From: an uncultured Bacteroidales bacterium
Lineage (GTDB): Bacteria; Bacteroidota; Bacteroidia; Bacteroidales; G3-4614
NCBI GenBank assembly: GCA_949297125.1
Contig: CASFRS010000026.1
Location: 1 to 64,000, forward strand
Length of the DNA: 64,000 bases
Direction: 5' to 3'
Shown here: one piece after another, positions 8,398-16,531 of the stretch
How positions within the stretch are numbered: position 1 is the first letter of the stretch
Layout of the letters: every line of letters starts with the position of its first letter
The notes under the pieces: generated by a model
Databases searched by the model: none
Told to the model about the DNA's origin: nothing
The model's input: the letters and a program-made list of their open reading frames with translations, nothing else
Position numbers and translations under genes: made by a program

Positions 8398-8480
8398 ACC
8401 CGTAAGACAAAATCCTGCATAACAAAAAAAGACGGCAAAACAGCATAAAACAGACAAAAAATAAAAAAGAAGCGATAAAA

Positions 8481-8513
8481 TTAGGTCAGAATAAAAAAAA
8501 AGTCATATCTTTG
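8481..8513 (+). promoter_or_regulatory. Promoter of tRNA-Phe
   Basis: TATCTTTG (8506-8513) is a perfect -7 box lying 27 nt before the tRNA. The -33 position holds TTA (8481-8483) instead of TTG, at a spacing of 22 nt. Confidence 0.55.
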
Positions 8514-8540
8514 CCCCCGCAAACCTGAAAGGGGTGGCAT

Positions 8541-8613
8541 GGTGCCATAGCTCAGTTGGTAGAGCAAAGGACTGAAAATCCTTGTGTCCCCGGTTCGATT
8601 CCTGGTGGCACCA
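8541..8613 (+). tRNA. tRNA-Phe (GAA)
   Basis: The 73-nt gene folds as a standard cloverleaf. The acceptor stem GGTGCCA pairs with TGGCACC and the discriminator is A. The D arm is GCTC/GAGC, the anticodon stem AAGGA/TCCTT encloses CTGAAAA, and the T loop is TTCGATT. The anticodon GAA reads Phe. CCA is not encoded. One T-stem pair (C against T, positions 51-63) is mismatched. A terminator follows at 8634-8666. Confidence 0.96.
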
Positions 8614-8633
8614 CTTTCAAAACAGTAATTATC

Positions 8634-8666
8634 AAGCAGCTATCTAAATCAGATAGCTGCTTTTTT
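8634..8666 (+). terminator. Intrinsic terminator after tRNA-Phe
   Basis: A perfect 12-bp stem (8634-8645 with 8651-8662, AAGCAGCTATCT) has a 5-nt loop and is followed by six T residues. Confidence 0.85.
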
Positions 8667-8715
8667 CTTTATACGCCCTTTGTTTTCCCTATGATTTGAC
8701 ACGATTTCAGCCGCA

Positions 8716-8747
8716 GAGGCAAACCGGGAGGCAAACCGGACAAACCG
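8716..8747 (+). repeat. Tandem 12-bp repeats before the integrase remnant
   Basis: GAGGCAAACCGG occurs twice without a gap (8716-8727 and 8728-8739) and is followed by a partial third copy, ACAAACCG (8740-8747), directly before the ATG of the integrase remnant. Short direct repeats of this kind upstream of integrase genes of Bacteroides elements serve as recombinase-binding sites; that role here is inferred. Confidence 0.6.
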
Positions 8748-8748
8748 T

Positions 8749-8903
8749 ATGAATGTTACAGCTAACATCGTGTGTTACAAATCAAAGGCTCTCTCCGTCG
8801 GAGTATATCCGGAAAGGGCTACTACCCAATAAAAGCAAGGCGCGGCGCAAACGGTAACCCGAAACCGACCAAAAGAGGCAAGGAAACACCATTCTTGAAC
8901 TAA
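8749..8903 (+). pseudogene. Decayed N-terminus of a tyrosine recombinase (integrase)
   Basis: From the ATG at 8749 the reading MNVTANIVCYKSKALSVGVYP strongly resembles the N-terminus of Bacteroidetes phage-type integrases (as remembered: M-x-V-T-A-N-I-V-C-Y-K-S-K-x-L-x-x-G-x-x-P). It stops at 8830-8832. In another frame, 8853-8903 reads GNPKPTKRGKETPFLN and stops; this resembles the N-K-P-K-P segment that should follow about 20 residues later in the intact family. A deletion plus frameshift explains both. The catalytic domain is absent. The position just after tRNA-Phe suggests an element that once integrated at the tRNA and was lost. Confidence 0.55.
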
Positions 8904-9040
8904 TAAAAGGGAATCTTTGTGTACAAGGGAAAGATATGCCTGCCTTTCAAGTTTGGCTTTTACAGGGGAAGGATACATGGTTATCTGCTGCGCCCGGTTT
9001 GGGGATTCTCTACGTTATCCGGCCAAACGCGGAAAATATG

Positions 9041-9087
9041 CAATAGAGGCGTTCCGGTTTATGTTGGATACCGGAACGCCTCTATTG
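9041..9087 (-). terminator. Hairpin at the 3' end of the peroxidase operon
   Basis: A perfect 18-bp inverted repeat (9041-9058 with 9070-9087) has an 11-nt loop and lies 25 nt past the stop of the cytochrome c peroxidase gene. In the minus direction it is followed by CATATTTTCC, a modest T tract. Confidence 0.75.
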
Positions 9088-9111
9088 TCTGTTTGTCCGA
9101 CCTTTTCTATT

Positions 9112-10494
9112 TTACTCTTGCGCGGCGGACGTCAGGGGTTGTCCCTGGTACTCGCCTGTAAGCGTATTGAGGAATGCCGTAATCTGCCGTATCTCCTGTG
9201 CGTCAAGTTCCTCTCCCACTTCGTATTTGGCCATGGCCGATACGGCCTCTTCAAGCGTCTTTTGCGTCCCGTCGTGGAAATACGGGGCGGTCAATGCTAT
9301 GTTGCGCAAACCGGGAACTTTGAAGCGATGGCGGTCGCGTTCGTTTCCGGTCTCTTTGTATCGCCCGTTATCCTCAATGGTAAGTTCGGTGCCGCGGTCG
9401 GCAAAATAGTCGTACTTTATTCCCATAAGTTCGTACGTCTGCCCTCCCATGTTTTCCCCGGCATGGCATGTTGCGCAGCCATATTCCTTGAACAGGGCGT
9501 ATCCTGCTATCTCCTCGGCATTCATGGCCGTTTCGTCTCCTTTCAGGTATTTGTCGAAACGGGAATTGGGGGTGAGCAGCGTCATTTCAAACTCCTGTAT
9601 GGCATCGGTTATGTTTGCCTGGTTGATGCCGTCGGGGTAAACCTGCCTGAAGGCTCTGGCGAATGCCGCATCGGCTTTCAGTTTTTTGCATATGTCGTCG
9701 AACGACACGCTTGCCATTTCCACCGGGTTCAACGGAGGTCCTGCCGCCTGGTCGGCCAGGGAGACCGCACGTCCGTCCCAGAACTGTACGAAGTTATAGT
9801 AGGCATTGTATACGGTAGGGGCATTCACTCCTCCAAGTTGGCCGCCTACACCCTCGGAATACTGCTTGTTGTCCACGCCTCCGGTGTTGAGCCCGTGGCA
9901 CGAGGCGCAGGATATCGTGTTGTCGGCCGACAGACGCACATCGTGGAACAGTTTGTTACCCAACGCCACCTTGCGCATGTCCACTTCCACCGAGTCTTGT
10001 ACGGGGCGGACCGTCTCGTTGCTCCATTTTTCGGCGGCAAGGGGATTGGGATAGTTCGCGGCACGGTATTCCTTCGCCCAGTCCAACGCCATTTCCTTTT
10101 CGGTGCTGCTGACAGAGGTGCCCCAATGCACCAAATAATACTTGGGTTCGGGCATCGTACCGTCCTGTATCACCTTCTCCACTTTGGCCAAATCTACCTC
10201 ATTTACCTTTTCTCCTTTTTTAAGAGCTTCGGTCATCGGCGTTATATCGAACGACCTGTAGGCCAGCCGGGCATCTTCCTTTACCAATTTGCCCGCTACG
10301 GGGAACTCGGCATAGAACGGCAGCGACGGATTTCCGGTATGGCACGCCAGACAGCCGTTGTTTTCTATAATCTCAACCATTCGGGCATTGCTGTCCAACT
10401 GGTCGGATGGGGCCGTGTTCATCATCCGATATACTCCGAAAAGAACCGCGGCGGCTATCAATACCGCCAAAACGATTTTAGAACTTTTCTTCAT
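9112..10494 (-). CDS. Three-heme cytochrome c peroxidase
   Basis: This 460-residue periplasmic or membrane-tethered peroxidase reduces hydrogen peroxide to water with electrons from the quinone pool or cytochromes. The start at 10494 gives an N-terminal membrane anchor (about residues 7-22). Three heme c motifs are visible: CLACH at 48-52, CASCH at 196-200 and CATCH at 340-344. The last two belong to the classical diheme CcpA/MauG-type core. The first lies in an N-terminal heme domain, as in the triheme YhjA/Ccp quinol peroxidases. The maturation genes ccsA and resB lie directly upstream in the same operon. The gene adds to oxidative defence together with rubrerythrin. Confidence 0.9.
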   Translation of the reverse strand: MKKSSKIVLAVLIAAAVLFGVYRMMNTAPSDQLDSNARMVEIIENNGCLACHTGNPSLPFYAEFPVAGKLVKEDARLAYRSFDITPMTEALKKGEKVNEVDLAKVEKVIQDGTMPEPKYYLVHWGTSVSSTEKEMALDWAKEYRAANYPNPLAAEKWSNETVRPVQDSVEVDMRKVALGNKLFHDVRLSADNTISCASCHGLNTGGVDNKQYSEGVGGQLGGVNAPTVYNAYYNFVQFWDGRAVSLADQAAGPPLNPVEMASVSFDDICKKLKADAAFARAFRQVYPDGINQANITDAIQEFEMTLLTPNSRFDKYLKGDETAMNAEEIAGYALFKEYGCATCHAGENMGGQTYELMGIKYDYFADRGTELTIEDNGRYKETGNERDRHRFKVPGLRNIALTAPYFHDGTQKTLEEAVSAMAKYEVGEELDAQEIRQITAFLNTLTGEYQGQPLTSAAQE

Positions 10495-10557
10495 GATAAT
10501 CCGGTTTGAATTAAACAACTTGTTTTTTATATATTTCTCTCCTTGTCATTCTTCTTT

Positions 10558-11340
10558 TCACGTCCTGTTGTACGAGTGTACGCTCTGCCGGGCCGACGGC
10601 AGATAGTTTACCCCGTACCAGCATATTTGCAGCGACACGAACGACGCCACGAGTATTCCGTACAGTACGCGCGGGCGCGCCCGCCGCAAAATACGCAGGT
10701 GCATATACAGCAGGTATCCTGCCCATGTAACGGCCGCCCACGTTTCTTTCGGGTCCCAGCTCCAGTAGTGCCCCCATGCTGCTTTTGCCCATATGGCCCC
10801 GGTCAGCATTCCGGCGGTAAGGAACGCCATGCCCGTATATACCAGTTTGTCGGCAGCCTCAAGATAATTCTCCCGGTGGCGGAACATCCCCATACAGGCA
10901 ATTATAAAGGCGCAACCCAATACCGAATACGAGAACATGTATACCGTTACGTGCGGGACGAACCAGAAACTTTGCAGGGCAGGCATCAGCGTCCGGTCAT
11001 GGATTTCGGGCTCAAGGATGTTGAGCAGCGCGAATACCCCTCCTGCCACGGCCGAGAACGCCAGTATCCAGCGATATTTCCAGAACAGGTACGTAACAAG
11101 CCCCGATATACCCATAAAAAACGAGTACCAGAGACGGGTTTCGCCCATGGTCCGTAACGGGGGGCGTTGCAGGCTTATCCAAAAGCCCGCTATATAAGCG
11201 GCAAAGAGCAGTATTCCGGATAACGTCAGGAGTATGGCTGCATTGCTGCGTTTCCTGCTTGTCAGCGCAACTACCGCGCCCGCGCACCAAAGGGCAACGG
11301 CCGGTAAGGCAAACATGTAAAAGTTATCCCACGTAATCAT
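10558..11340 (-). CDS. ccsA: Cytochrome c biogenesis protein CcsA (System II)
   Basis: This 260-residue inner-membrane protein delivers heme for covalent attachment to apocytochrome c together with ResB/CcsB. It has about eight hydrophobic helices and the diagnostic tryptophan-rich motif WGHYWSWDPKETWA near residue 190, flanked by His residues that would bind heme (for example H128 in VPHVTVY). It lies 63 nt upstream of the three-heme peroxidase and 25 nt downstream of resB, so its likely client is that peroxidase. In many Bacteroidetes CcsB and CcsA are fused; here they are separate. Confidence 0.9.
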   Translation of the reverse strand: MITWDNFYMFALPAVALWCAGAVVALTSRKRSNAAILLTLSGILLFAAYIAGFWISLQRPPLRTMGETRLWYSFFMGISGLVTYLFWKYRWILAFSAVAGGVFALLNILEPEIHDRTLMPALQSFWFVPHVTVYMFSYSVLGCAFIIACMGMFRHRENYLEAADKLVYTGMAFLTAGMLTGAIWAKAAWGHYWSWDPKETWAAVTWAGYLLYMHLRILRRARPRVLYGILVASFVSLQICWYGVNYLPSARQSVHSYNRT

Positions 11341-11365
11341 CTAAAATAAAGTATCGGTTTTTCCC

Positions 11366-12280
11366 TTATCCCCCACTCCCGGCCTGTTCATATTCCCCGC
11401 TGCGGCCCGCCGCCTTTGCAGGACCTTTCAAAAATAACAAAATTCCGCCACATATCATCATCGCTATTCCTGCAAGCATTGCATATTTCATGGGTTCGCG
11501 CACAATCTGCACCACACAGTAGCGCGGCGAAACCGCTTCTGTATCGTACGACACCAGATAATAATCCTCGCCGGGCCGCCCGCTGTACGGGGCATTTACC
11601 TCAAGACGCACCGGTTCGTTGCCGAGCAGCACTTCGGCCATAAAACTGCGCGGAACTCCGTTGGGGTAATACTCTGTCCTGAAATCGGCAAGTTGCAGCG
11701 GTTTGTCGAGATACCGGACCTTTCCCTGCATGGTGTAGGCCTCGCTGTTCGGCCTGTCCCTGAAAACCTGTACCCGCACGGTCTGTTCGCTTGCGCTGCC
11801 GACAAACCCTGCAAACAGGGCAATCCACAGCCCCGCATGGTTCAGTACGAACCGCCAGCGGTTTTTACCCGGCCTGAAGCCGCGGCGGACGGTAACAAGC
11901 CCCAAATTTGTAAGCAACAGAGCCATGCCGGCAACAAATATCCACGATGATGTGAAATTGTAACACCCCAAAGCGGCGAATACCCCCTTGCGGGCCGCCG
12001 CCTCGTTTGCAGGGAGTTGCGGGAAAAGCCCTGTTACCAGACACCCCGCCACGAACCATCCCAATGCCCACCACGTGGCAGATGCCGACAACAGCATGGC
12101 TACTACCGGGGATGTGCCGTATTCCTTCACGCCGTACCATATCAGGGCAATCCAGAGCAGGGCCGTTATCAAATCCATGGGAAAAGCGAAGAAGCCTGTC
12201 GGGAAATTCCCGAAGGCCAGCTGCGCCGCTACGGAGAGTATCAGCAACAAGAGATATGTTTTGCCCGGTGCAAGTTTCAT
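11366..12280 (-). CDS. resB: ResB-like cytochrome c biogenesis protein
   Basis: This 304-residue membrane protein has helices at about 6-24, 30-47, 55-75, 105-125 and near 155-175. A periplasmic domain (residues about 180-265) follows, and a last helix lies near 270-290 (YAMLAGIAMMICGGILLF). This is the ResB/CcsB plan: four helices, a large periplasmic domain and a final helix. The motif WIALFAGFVGSASEQTVRVQ matches the segment before that domain. The start at 12280 (MKLAPGKTY) is preferred over an upstream ATG at 12331, which would add only polar residues. It is the first gene of the resB-ccsA-peroxidase operon. Confidence 0.82.
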   Translation of the reverse strand: MKLAPGKTYLLLLILSVAAQLAFGNFPTGFFAFPMDLITALLWIALIWYGVKEYGTSPVVAMLLSASATWWALGWFVAGCLVTGLFPQLPANEAAARKGVFAALGCYNFTSSWIFVAGMALLLTNLGLVTVRRGFRPGKNRWRFVLNHAGLWIALFAGFVGSASEQTVRVQVFRDRPNSEAYTMQGKVRYLDKPLQLADFRTEYYPNGVPRSFMAEVLLGNEPVRLEVNAPYSGRPGEDYYLVSYDTEAVSPRYCVVQIVREPMKYAMLAGIAMMICGGILLFLKGPAKAAGRSGEYEQAGSGG

Positions 12281-12507
12281 GGTGCTGCTATTTCGCAGCG
12301 AAGATAACGAAAGGTACGGAATATCAGGCAATCTGCTGTGCTGTTTTCAAAACCCGCCACGGGGCGCACACACCGGCAGATTCCCGTATGGCAAGCGGGC
12401 ATGAAGACCGGTGCGAGGGTCTGGACGCCGCGCGTTTCCCTTGCCGCGCTATCCGTAATGGGCGAAAAAGAAGAAGATGTTTTTTTGAATTATTTGCCGC
12501 GGACGGC

Positions 12508-12538
12508 TTGTTTTTATCCCGTCATAAACCTATATTTG
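12508..12538 (+). promoter_or_regulatory. Promoter of manC
   Basis: TTG (12508-12510) is followed after 20 nt by a perfect TATATTTG (12531-12538). The transcript would start about 20 nt before the ATG at 12566. Confidence 0.75.
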
Positions 12539-12565
12539 TATTGAACACATTTTTAGCGTCGTTTT

Positions 12566-13639
12566 ATGAGCAACAGATATTGCGTTATCATGGCCGGAGG
12601 CATCGGCAGCCGGTTCTGGCCCGTAAGCAGACCCGAAAAGCCCAAACAGTTCCTCAACTTCTTCGGCACCGGCGTTTCGCTGCTGCAGATGACCTACGAA
12701 AGATTTGCACGGTTCTTCCCGGAAAAGAACATTTTCATTTCAACCAATATCGCCTATCGGGAACTGGTGATGAAACAGATACCCGGGATAGATGCCTCGC
12801 AGATACTGTGCGAGCCGCGCCGCAAGAACACTGCGCCGTGCATTGCTTATGCCGTATACCGGATTATGGCTATGGACAGCGATGCCGTTATCGTAGTCTC
12901 CCCGTCCGACCACCTTATACTTAAGGAGGATGTATTCAGGGACGTCCTCGACAAGGGGTTGGCGTTTGCCGAAAAGAACGATGCGCTGCTTACCCTGGGG
13001 CTGAAGCCCACCCGCCCCGAGACGGGGTACGGCTATATCCAGATTGACGACTACTGCGAAAACGGCATAAACAAGGTAAAGACCTTTACCGAGAAACCCA
13101 ACCGCGAACTGGCGGAAGTATTCGTTGAGAGCGGGGAATTTTTCTGGAACTCCGGTATTTTCATATGGAGCGGCAAAAGCATAACCGAAGCCATGGGGCG
13201 TTACCTGCCGGACATAATTTCGAGAATGGAGGCCGAGAAGGGAAAGTTCGCAACCGAAGCCGAACAGGAGTTCATAAACGAAATATTCCCTACGTTCCCC
13301 AATATCTCAATCGATTTCGGGCTGATGGAAAAGGCATCGAACGTATATGTCCTCTGCGCCGATCTGGGATGGGCCGATGTGGGGTCGTGGGATTCGCTTT
13401 ACGAGATAGCCCCGAAAGACCACAACGGCAATGTAACGCAAAGGCGTTCGCTGATATACGAAAGTTCGGACAACATAGTTTCCGTACCGACGGAAAAACT
13501 GGCTGTCATAGACGGGCTGGACGGGTATATCATAGCCGATTCCAAAAACGTGCTGATGATATGCCGCCGCGGCGACGAAAACAGGATAAGGCAGATTGTA
13601 AACGACGTGAAGGACCGTTTTGACGGCGAATATCTCTGA
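12566..13639 (+). CDS. manC: Mannose-1-phosphate guanylyltransferase
   Basis: This 357-residue enzyme makes GDP-mannose from mannose 1-phosphate and GTP in the cytoplasm, feeding fucose and mannose glycan synthesis. The nucleotide-binding signature MAGGIGSRFWPVSRPEKPKQ is complete at residues 9-28. The motif FTEKP and the NSGIFIWS segment, which contact the sugar phosphate, are also present. The protein has only the nucleotidyltransferase part; the C-terminal cupin isomerase domain of bifunctional enzymes is missing, as is usual in Bacteroidetes. It is a single-gene unit with its own promoter and a terminator shared with rpmH. Confidence 0.93.
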   Translation: MSNRYCVIMAGGIGSRFWPVSRPEKPKQFLNFFGTGVSLLQMTYERFARFFPEKNIFISTNIAYRELVMKQIPGIDASQILCEPRRKNTAPCIAYAVYRIMAMDSDAVIVVSPSDHLILKEDVFRDVLDKGLAFAEKNDALLTLGLKPTRPETGYGYIQIDDYCENGINKVKTFTEKPNRELAEVFVESGEFFWNSGIFIWSGKSITEAMGRYLPDIISRMEAEKGKFATEAEQEFINEIFPTFPNISIDFGLMEKASNVYVLCADLGWADVGSWDSLYEIAPKDHNGNVTQRRSLIYESSDNIVSVPTEKLAVIDGLDGYIIADSKNVLMICRRGDENRIRQIVNDVKDRFDGEYL

Positions 13640-13667
13640 TTCGCCCCGAGAGCGGGTTGTACAAAAA

Positions 13668-13702
13668 ACAAAGGCCGCCGATGCTTGCCGGCGACCTTTT
13701 TC
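13668..13702. terminator. Bidirectional terminator between manC and rpmH
   Basis: AAGGCCGCCG (13671-13680) pairs with CGGCGACCTT (13689-13698) with one G-T pair. An A tract on the left and a T tract on the right allow it to work for both converging genes. Confidence 0.8.
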
Positions 13703-13727
13703 ATTTTATTGAAAAAAACTGGGGATA

Positions 13728-13880
13728 TTATCCGTTATACTCGTCAGATACGGTGAGTTTGGCCCTGCCTTTGGCGCGACGCGATGCAAGTACTCTTCTG
13801 CCATTGGCCGTTGCCATGCGGGAACGGAATCCGTGTTTGTTTTTTCTCTTCCTGTTAGAGGGTTGGAATGTTCTTTTCAT
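13728..13880 (-). CDS. rpmH: 50S ribosomal protein bL34
   Basis: This 50-residue ribosomal protein starts [20 protein letters not shown] and continues with [20 protein letters not shown], the full bL34 signature. The ATG at 13880 is chosen because it begins that signature; a longer in-frame reading to 14105 runs through the promoter region. Unlike in most bacteria, rnpA and dnaA are not next to it. It is transcribed alone, divergently from efp, so two translation genes share one regulatory region. Confidence 0.97.
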   Translation of the reverse strand: MKRTFQPSNRKRKNKHGFRSRMATANGRRVLASRRAKGRAKLTVSDEYNG

Positions 13881-13923
13881 CTCCGTAATATGTTTATGTT
13901 TATAATTTCGCGAATCAGAGCGC

Positions 13924-13954
13924 AAAAATAGATACTTTTTTTCAATAAACCAAG
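13924..13954 (-). promoter_or_regulatory. Promoter of rpmH
   Basis: On the minus strand TTG (13952-13954) precedes TATTTTTG (13924-13931) by 20 nt, a full match to the Bacteroidetes consensus, about 45 nt before the start codon. Confidence 0.7.
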
Positions 13955-13981
13955 AAAGAGTCCATTTTTGGGATTTTCTTT

Positions 13982-14011
13982 TTGAGATTTTTCCCATTTC
14001 AATTACTTTTG
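13982..14011 (+). promoter_or_regulatory. Promoter of efp
   Basis: TTG (13982-13984), 19 nt, then TACTTTTG (14004-14011) matches the consensus fully. Transcription would start near 14018, about 35 nt before efp. Confidence 0.75.
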
Positions 14012-14052
14012 CCGCAGAAATGAAATTATAAATCAAATAATAACGACCTGAC

Positions 14053-14616
14053 ATGATCAATTCGCAAGACATTAAGAACGGAACCTGCATCCGTTTGGAC
14101 GGCAAACTCTATTTTTGCATAGAATTTTTACACGTTAAACCGGGAAAAGGCAATACCATAATGCGTACCAAACTGAAAGACGTAGTTTCGGGCCGCGTAC
14201 TGGAACGCCGTTTCAACATAGGCGAAAAGCTCGAAGACGTCCGCGTTGAGCGTCGCCCCTACCAGTACTCCTACAACGAGGGAGACCAGTACCACTTCCT
14301 CAATCAGGAAACATGGGAGGACATAATCATAAACAAGGAACTCATTACCGGCGTGGACTTCCTCAAGGAGGGCATGATAGTAGAGGTTGTTTCGGACGCA
14401 TCGACCGAAACCGTTCTCTTCGCCGAACTCCCCATAAAAGTACAGCTCGCCGTAACCTATACCGAGCCGGGACTCAAGGGCGACACCGCTACCAACACCA
14501 CCAAACCGGCCACCGTAGAAACCGGGGCTACCGTTCGCGTACCGCTGTTCATTGAAACGGGCGAGACGATAGTTGTCGATTCGCGCGACGGTTCATACAT
14601 TGAACGCGTAAAATAA
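14053..14616 (+). CDS. efp: Translation elongation factor P
   Basis: This 187-residue protein rescues ribosomes stalled at polyproline stretches. The three beta-barrel domains are present: the KOW-like N-terminal domain with the tip loop VKPGKGNT, the central OB domain, and the C-terminal OB domain ending [17 protein letters not shown]. The residue at the tip that is modified in many bacteria is Lys (K32 by this start). Length and start (ISSQDIKNG-like [10 protein letters not shown]) fit the family. It is transcribed alone and ends at a clear terminator (14728-14771). Confidence 0.96.
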   Translation: MINSQDIKNGTCIRLDGKLYFCIEFLHVKPGKGNTIMRTKLKDVVSGRVLERRFNIGEKLEDVRVERRPYQYSYNEGDQYHFLNQETWEDIIINKELITGVDFLKEGMIVEVVSDASTETVLFAELPIKVQLAVTYTEPGLKGDTATNTTKPATVETGATVRVPLFIETGETIVVDSRDGSYIERVK

Positions 14617-14727
14617 CATAGGGAAGGATACGGGAGATGCGGCAATGCAGAGGCAGAAGCCCGCAAGGAACTGACTGCCGCACACTCCAGTTCCCGCTCC
14701 CGCGGCACAGTCTTTCCGCAAGACCCA

Positions 14728-14771
14728 CGAAGTCCGGCAAACACCGTAACGGCAGCCGGACTTCGCTTTTT
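14728..14771 (+). terminator. Terminator downstream of efp
   Basis: CGAAGTCCGGC (14728-14738) pairs perfectly with GCCGGACTTCG (14755-14765), followed by CTTTTT. The 296-nt gap between efp and the exonuclease gene holds nothing else I can name. Confidence 0.8.
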
Positions 14772-14912
14772 AGACTGTCGCCGCACCTGCCTGTAAAAAA
14801 GAGAAGTGGCGCACGGCCAGAGTCCTGCCCCGCAGGAGGCAAGACATGCCGGGCTTGCAGGCTGCAGCCGTTTTTGCTATATTTACACCCGGCGTATTTT
14901 TTTCAAGGAGAA

Positions 14913-15488
14913 ATGAAACTTCTGTTTTTCGACATAGAGACAACCGGAACGATGTTCTGGAAAAACGGCATCCACCAGTTGAGCGGCGCAGTGGTAATAG
15001 ACGGGACACTGAAGGAGACGTTCGACTTGCGCGTACGCCCCAACCCGAAAGCAGCGGTCGACGATGCCGCCCTCGCCGTTTCGGGCGTTACAAGGGAACA
15101 GATAAACGCATACCCTCAGATGGAGGAAGTTTACAGGGAGTTCGTCGCCATGCTGGGGAAATATGTCGACCGGTATGACCGCAAGGACAAGTTCTTTCTC
15201 GCCGGCTACAACAATACACCGTTCGACAACCAGTTCCTCCGGGCGTGGTTCAGACAGAACGGCGACGAGTATTTCGGCAGCTGGTTCTGGAGCAATTCAA
15301 TAGACGTAATGGTCCTTGCCTCGCAGTTCCTTGCACAGAGGCGTTGCGACATGAAAGACTTCAAACTGGCCACGGTAGCGGAAGAGTGCGGAATTGCCGT
15401 AGAGCAGGAAGCCCTGCACGACGCACTGTACGACATAAGGCTCACAATGGAACTGTACAACCGTATTACCGACACAAAACTGACGTAA
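14913..15488 (+). CDS. DnaQ-like 3'-5' exonuclease
   Basis: This 191-residue protein has the DEDD exonuclease fold. Exo I is FDIETTG (D7, E9), Exo II lies in AGYNNTPFDNQFL, and Exo III is HDALYDIRLT (H-x4-D, so DEDDh type). The start at 14913 is chosen because it directly precedes the first beta strand and an A/G-rich ribosome site (CAAGGAGAA); a longer reading from 14637 is non-homologous. It probably trims or proofreads DNA or RNA; it is shorter than PolC and carries no polymerase domain. The stop is 1 nt from the ATG of the glycosyltransferase, so the two are translationally linked although functionally unrelated. Confidence 0.85.
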   Translation: MKLLFFDIETTGTMFWKNGIHQLSGAVVIDGTLKETFDLRVRPNPKAAVDDAALAVSGVTREQINAYPQMEEVYREFVAMLGKYVDRYDRKDKFFLAGYNNTPFDNQFLRAWFRQNGDEYFGSWFWSNSIDVMVLASQFLAQRRCDMKDFKLATVAEECGIAVEQEALHDALYDIRLTMELYNRITDTKLT

Positions 15489-15489
15489 C

Positions 15490-16485
15490 ATGCCGTTCTT
15501 TTCAATAATAATACCTGTCTACAACCGTCCCGACGAAACAGGAGAACTTCTGGAGAGCCTGTCGCGCCAGAGCGAGAAGGATTTCGAGACCATAATAATA
15601 GAGGACGGTTCTGCCCTGCCTTGCCGCGAAGCGGCCGAACGGTATGCCGGCCCGGCCAACGTCCGGTACTTCTTTAAGGAGAACGGGGGGAGAAGCGAAG
15701 CACGCAACTACGGAATGGAAAGGGCCACGGGCGAATGGCTGGTATTTTTCGACTCGGACTGCATAATCCCCCCCGACTATTTCAAGACCGTAAAAAGACA
15801 CGTGGAACAGGGCGGATTCGACTGCTACGGAGGGCCCGATGCCGCCGACAAGACATTCTCCACGCTGCAAAAGGCAATAAACTACTCCATGACCTCGTTT
15901 TTCACTACAGGGGGGATACGCGGGCGTAAAAACGGAATGGAAAAGTTCCTCCCGCGCACTTTCAACATGGGGTTCAGAAGAGGGGTATACGAAAAGACGG
16001 GAGGATTCCGCGACATGTTCGGAGAAGATATCGACATGAGCCTTAGGATCAGGGAAAACGGATTCCGCACCGTTTTGATTACCGATGCGTTCGTCTTTCA
16101 CAAGCGGCGCAATACGCTGGGGAGTTTTTCCCGCCAGATGATAATTTTCGGGCGTTCGCGCATAGAGCTCTACCTGCTTCACCCCGATTCGCTGAAAACG
16201 GTTCACCTGCTGCCGGCAGTATTCATGTGCGGTTCCATACTGCTTTTGCTGCTGGCCCTGTTGTCGCCGTGGTTCCTGCTGCCCCTTGCCTTATACTATT
16301 CCGCCCTGATATGCGAGGCTGCCGTCAAGAACCGCTCGGCAAAAGTGGCACTGCTTGCCCCGGTTACCGCAACCATACAGTTATGGGGCTACGCCTGCGG
16401 ATTCATAAGGGCTTTTGCAATGGAAGTGGTACTAAAGCGCAAAGGGGACAAGGAGGCCGAAATGAAAAGGCTCAAGTTCAAATAG
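15490..16485 (+). CDS. Family 2 glycosyltransferase, membrane-anchored
   Basis: This 331-residue GT-A enzyme begins FFSIIIPVYNRPDETGELLE, the classical GT2 start. A DxD-like motif is seen at FFDSDCIIPPDYF (about residue 83). An acidic segment GEDIDMSLRIRENG with a following HKRR, near residue 180, corresponds to the catalytic ED-region. Two or three C-terminal hydrophobic helices (about residues 235-290) place it at the inner membrane. It should transfer a sugar to a lipid or polysaccharide acceptor; donor and acceptor are not deducible. It follows the exonuclease gene with 1 nt spacing. Confidence 0.85.
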   Translation: MPFFSIIIPVYNRPDETGELLESLSRQSEKDFETIIIEDGSALPCREAAERYAGPANVRYFFKENGGRSEARNYGMERATGEWLVFFDSDCIIPPDYFKTVKRHVEQGGFDCYGGPDAADKTFSTLQKAINYSMTSFFTTGGIRGRKNGMEKFLPRTFNMGFRRGVYEKTGGFRDMFGEDIDMSLRIRENGFRTVLITDAFVFHKRRNTLGSFSRQMIIFGRSRIELYLLHPDSLKTVHLLPAVFMCGSILLLLLALLSPWFLLPLALYYSALICEAAVKNRSAKVALLAPVTATIQLWGYACGFIRAFAMEVVLKRKGDKEAEMKRLKFK

Positions 16486-16531
16486 CCCCGCCCGCGCGGA
16501 CTAAAGAAACTTTTTATTTATTTACTGCTAT

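Noticed and set aside
8917..10509. Long plus-strand open frame of 530 codons
   Set aside because: It is antisense to the cytochrome c peroxidase gene, whose three CxxCH motifs, domain order and operon context are clear. The frame is open because of GC-biased third positions in the opposite strand.
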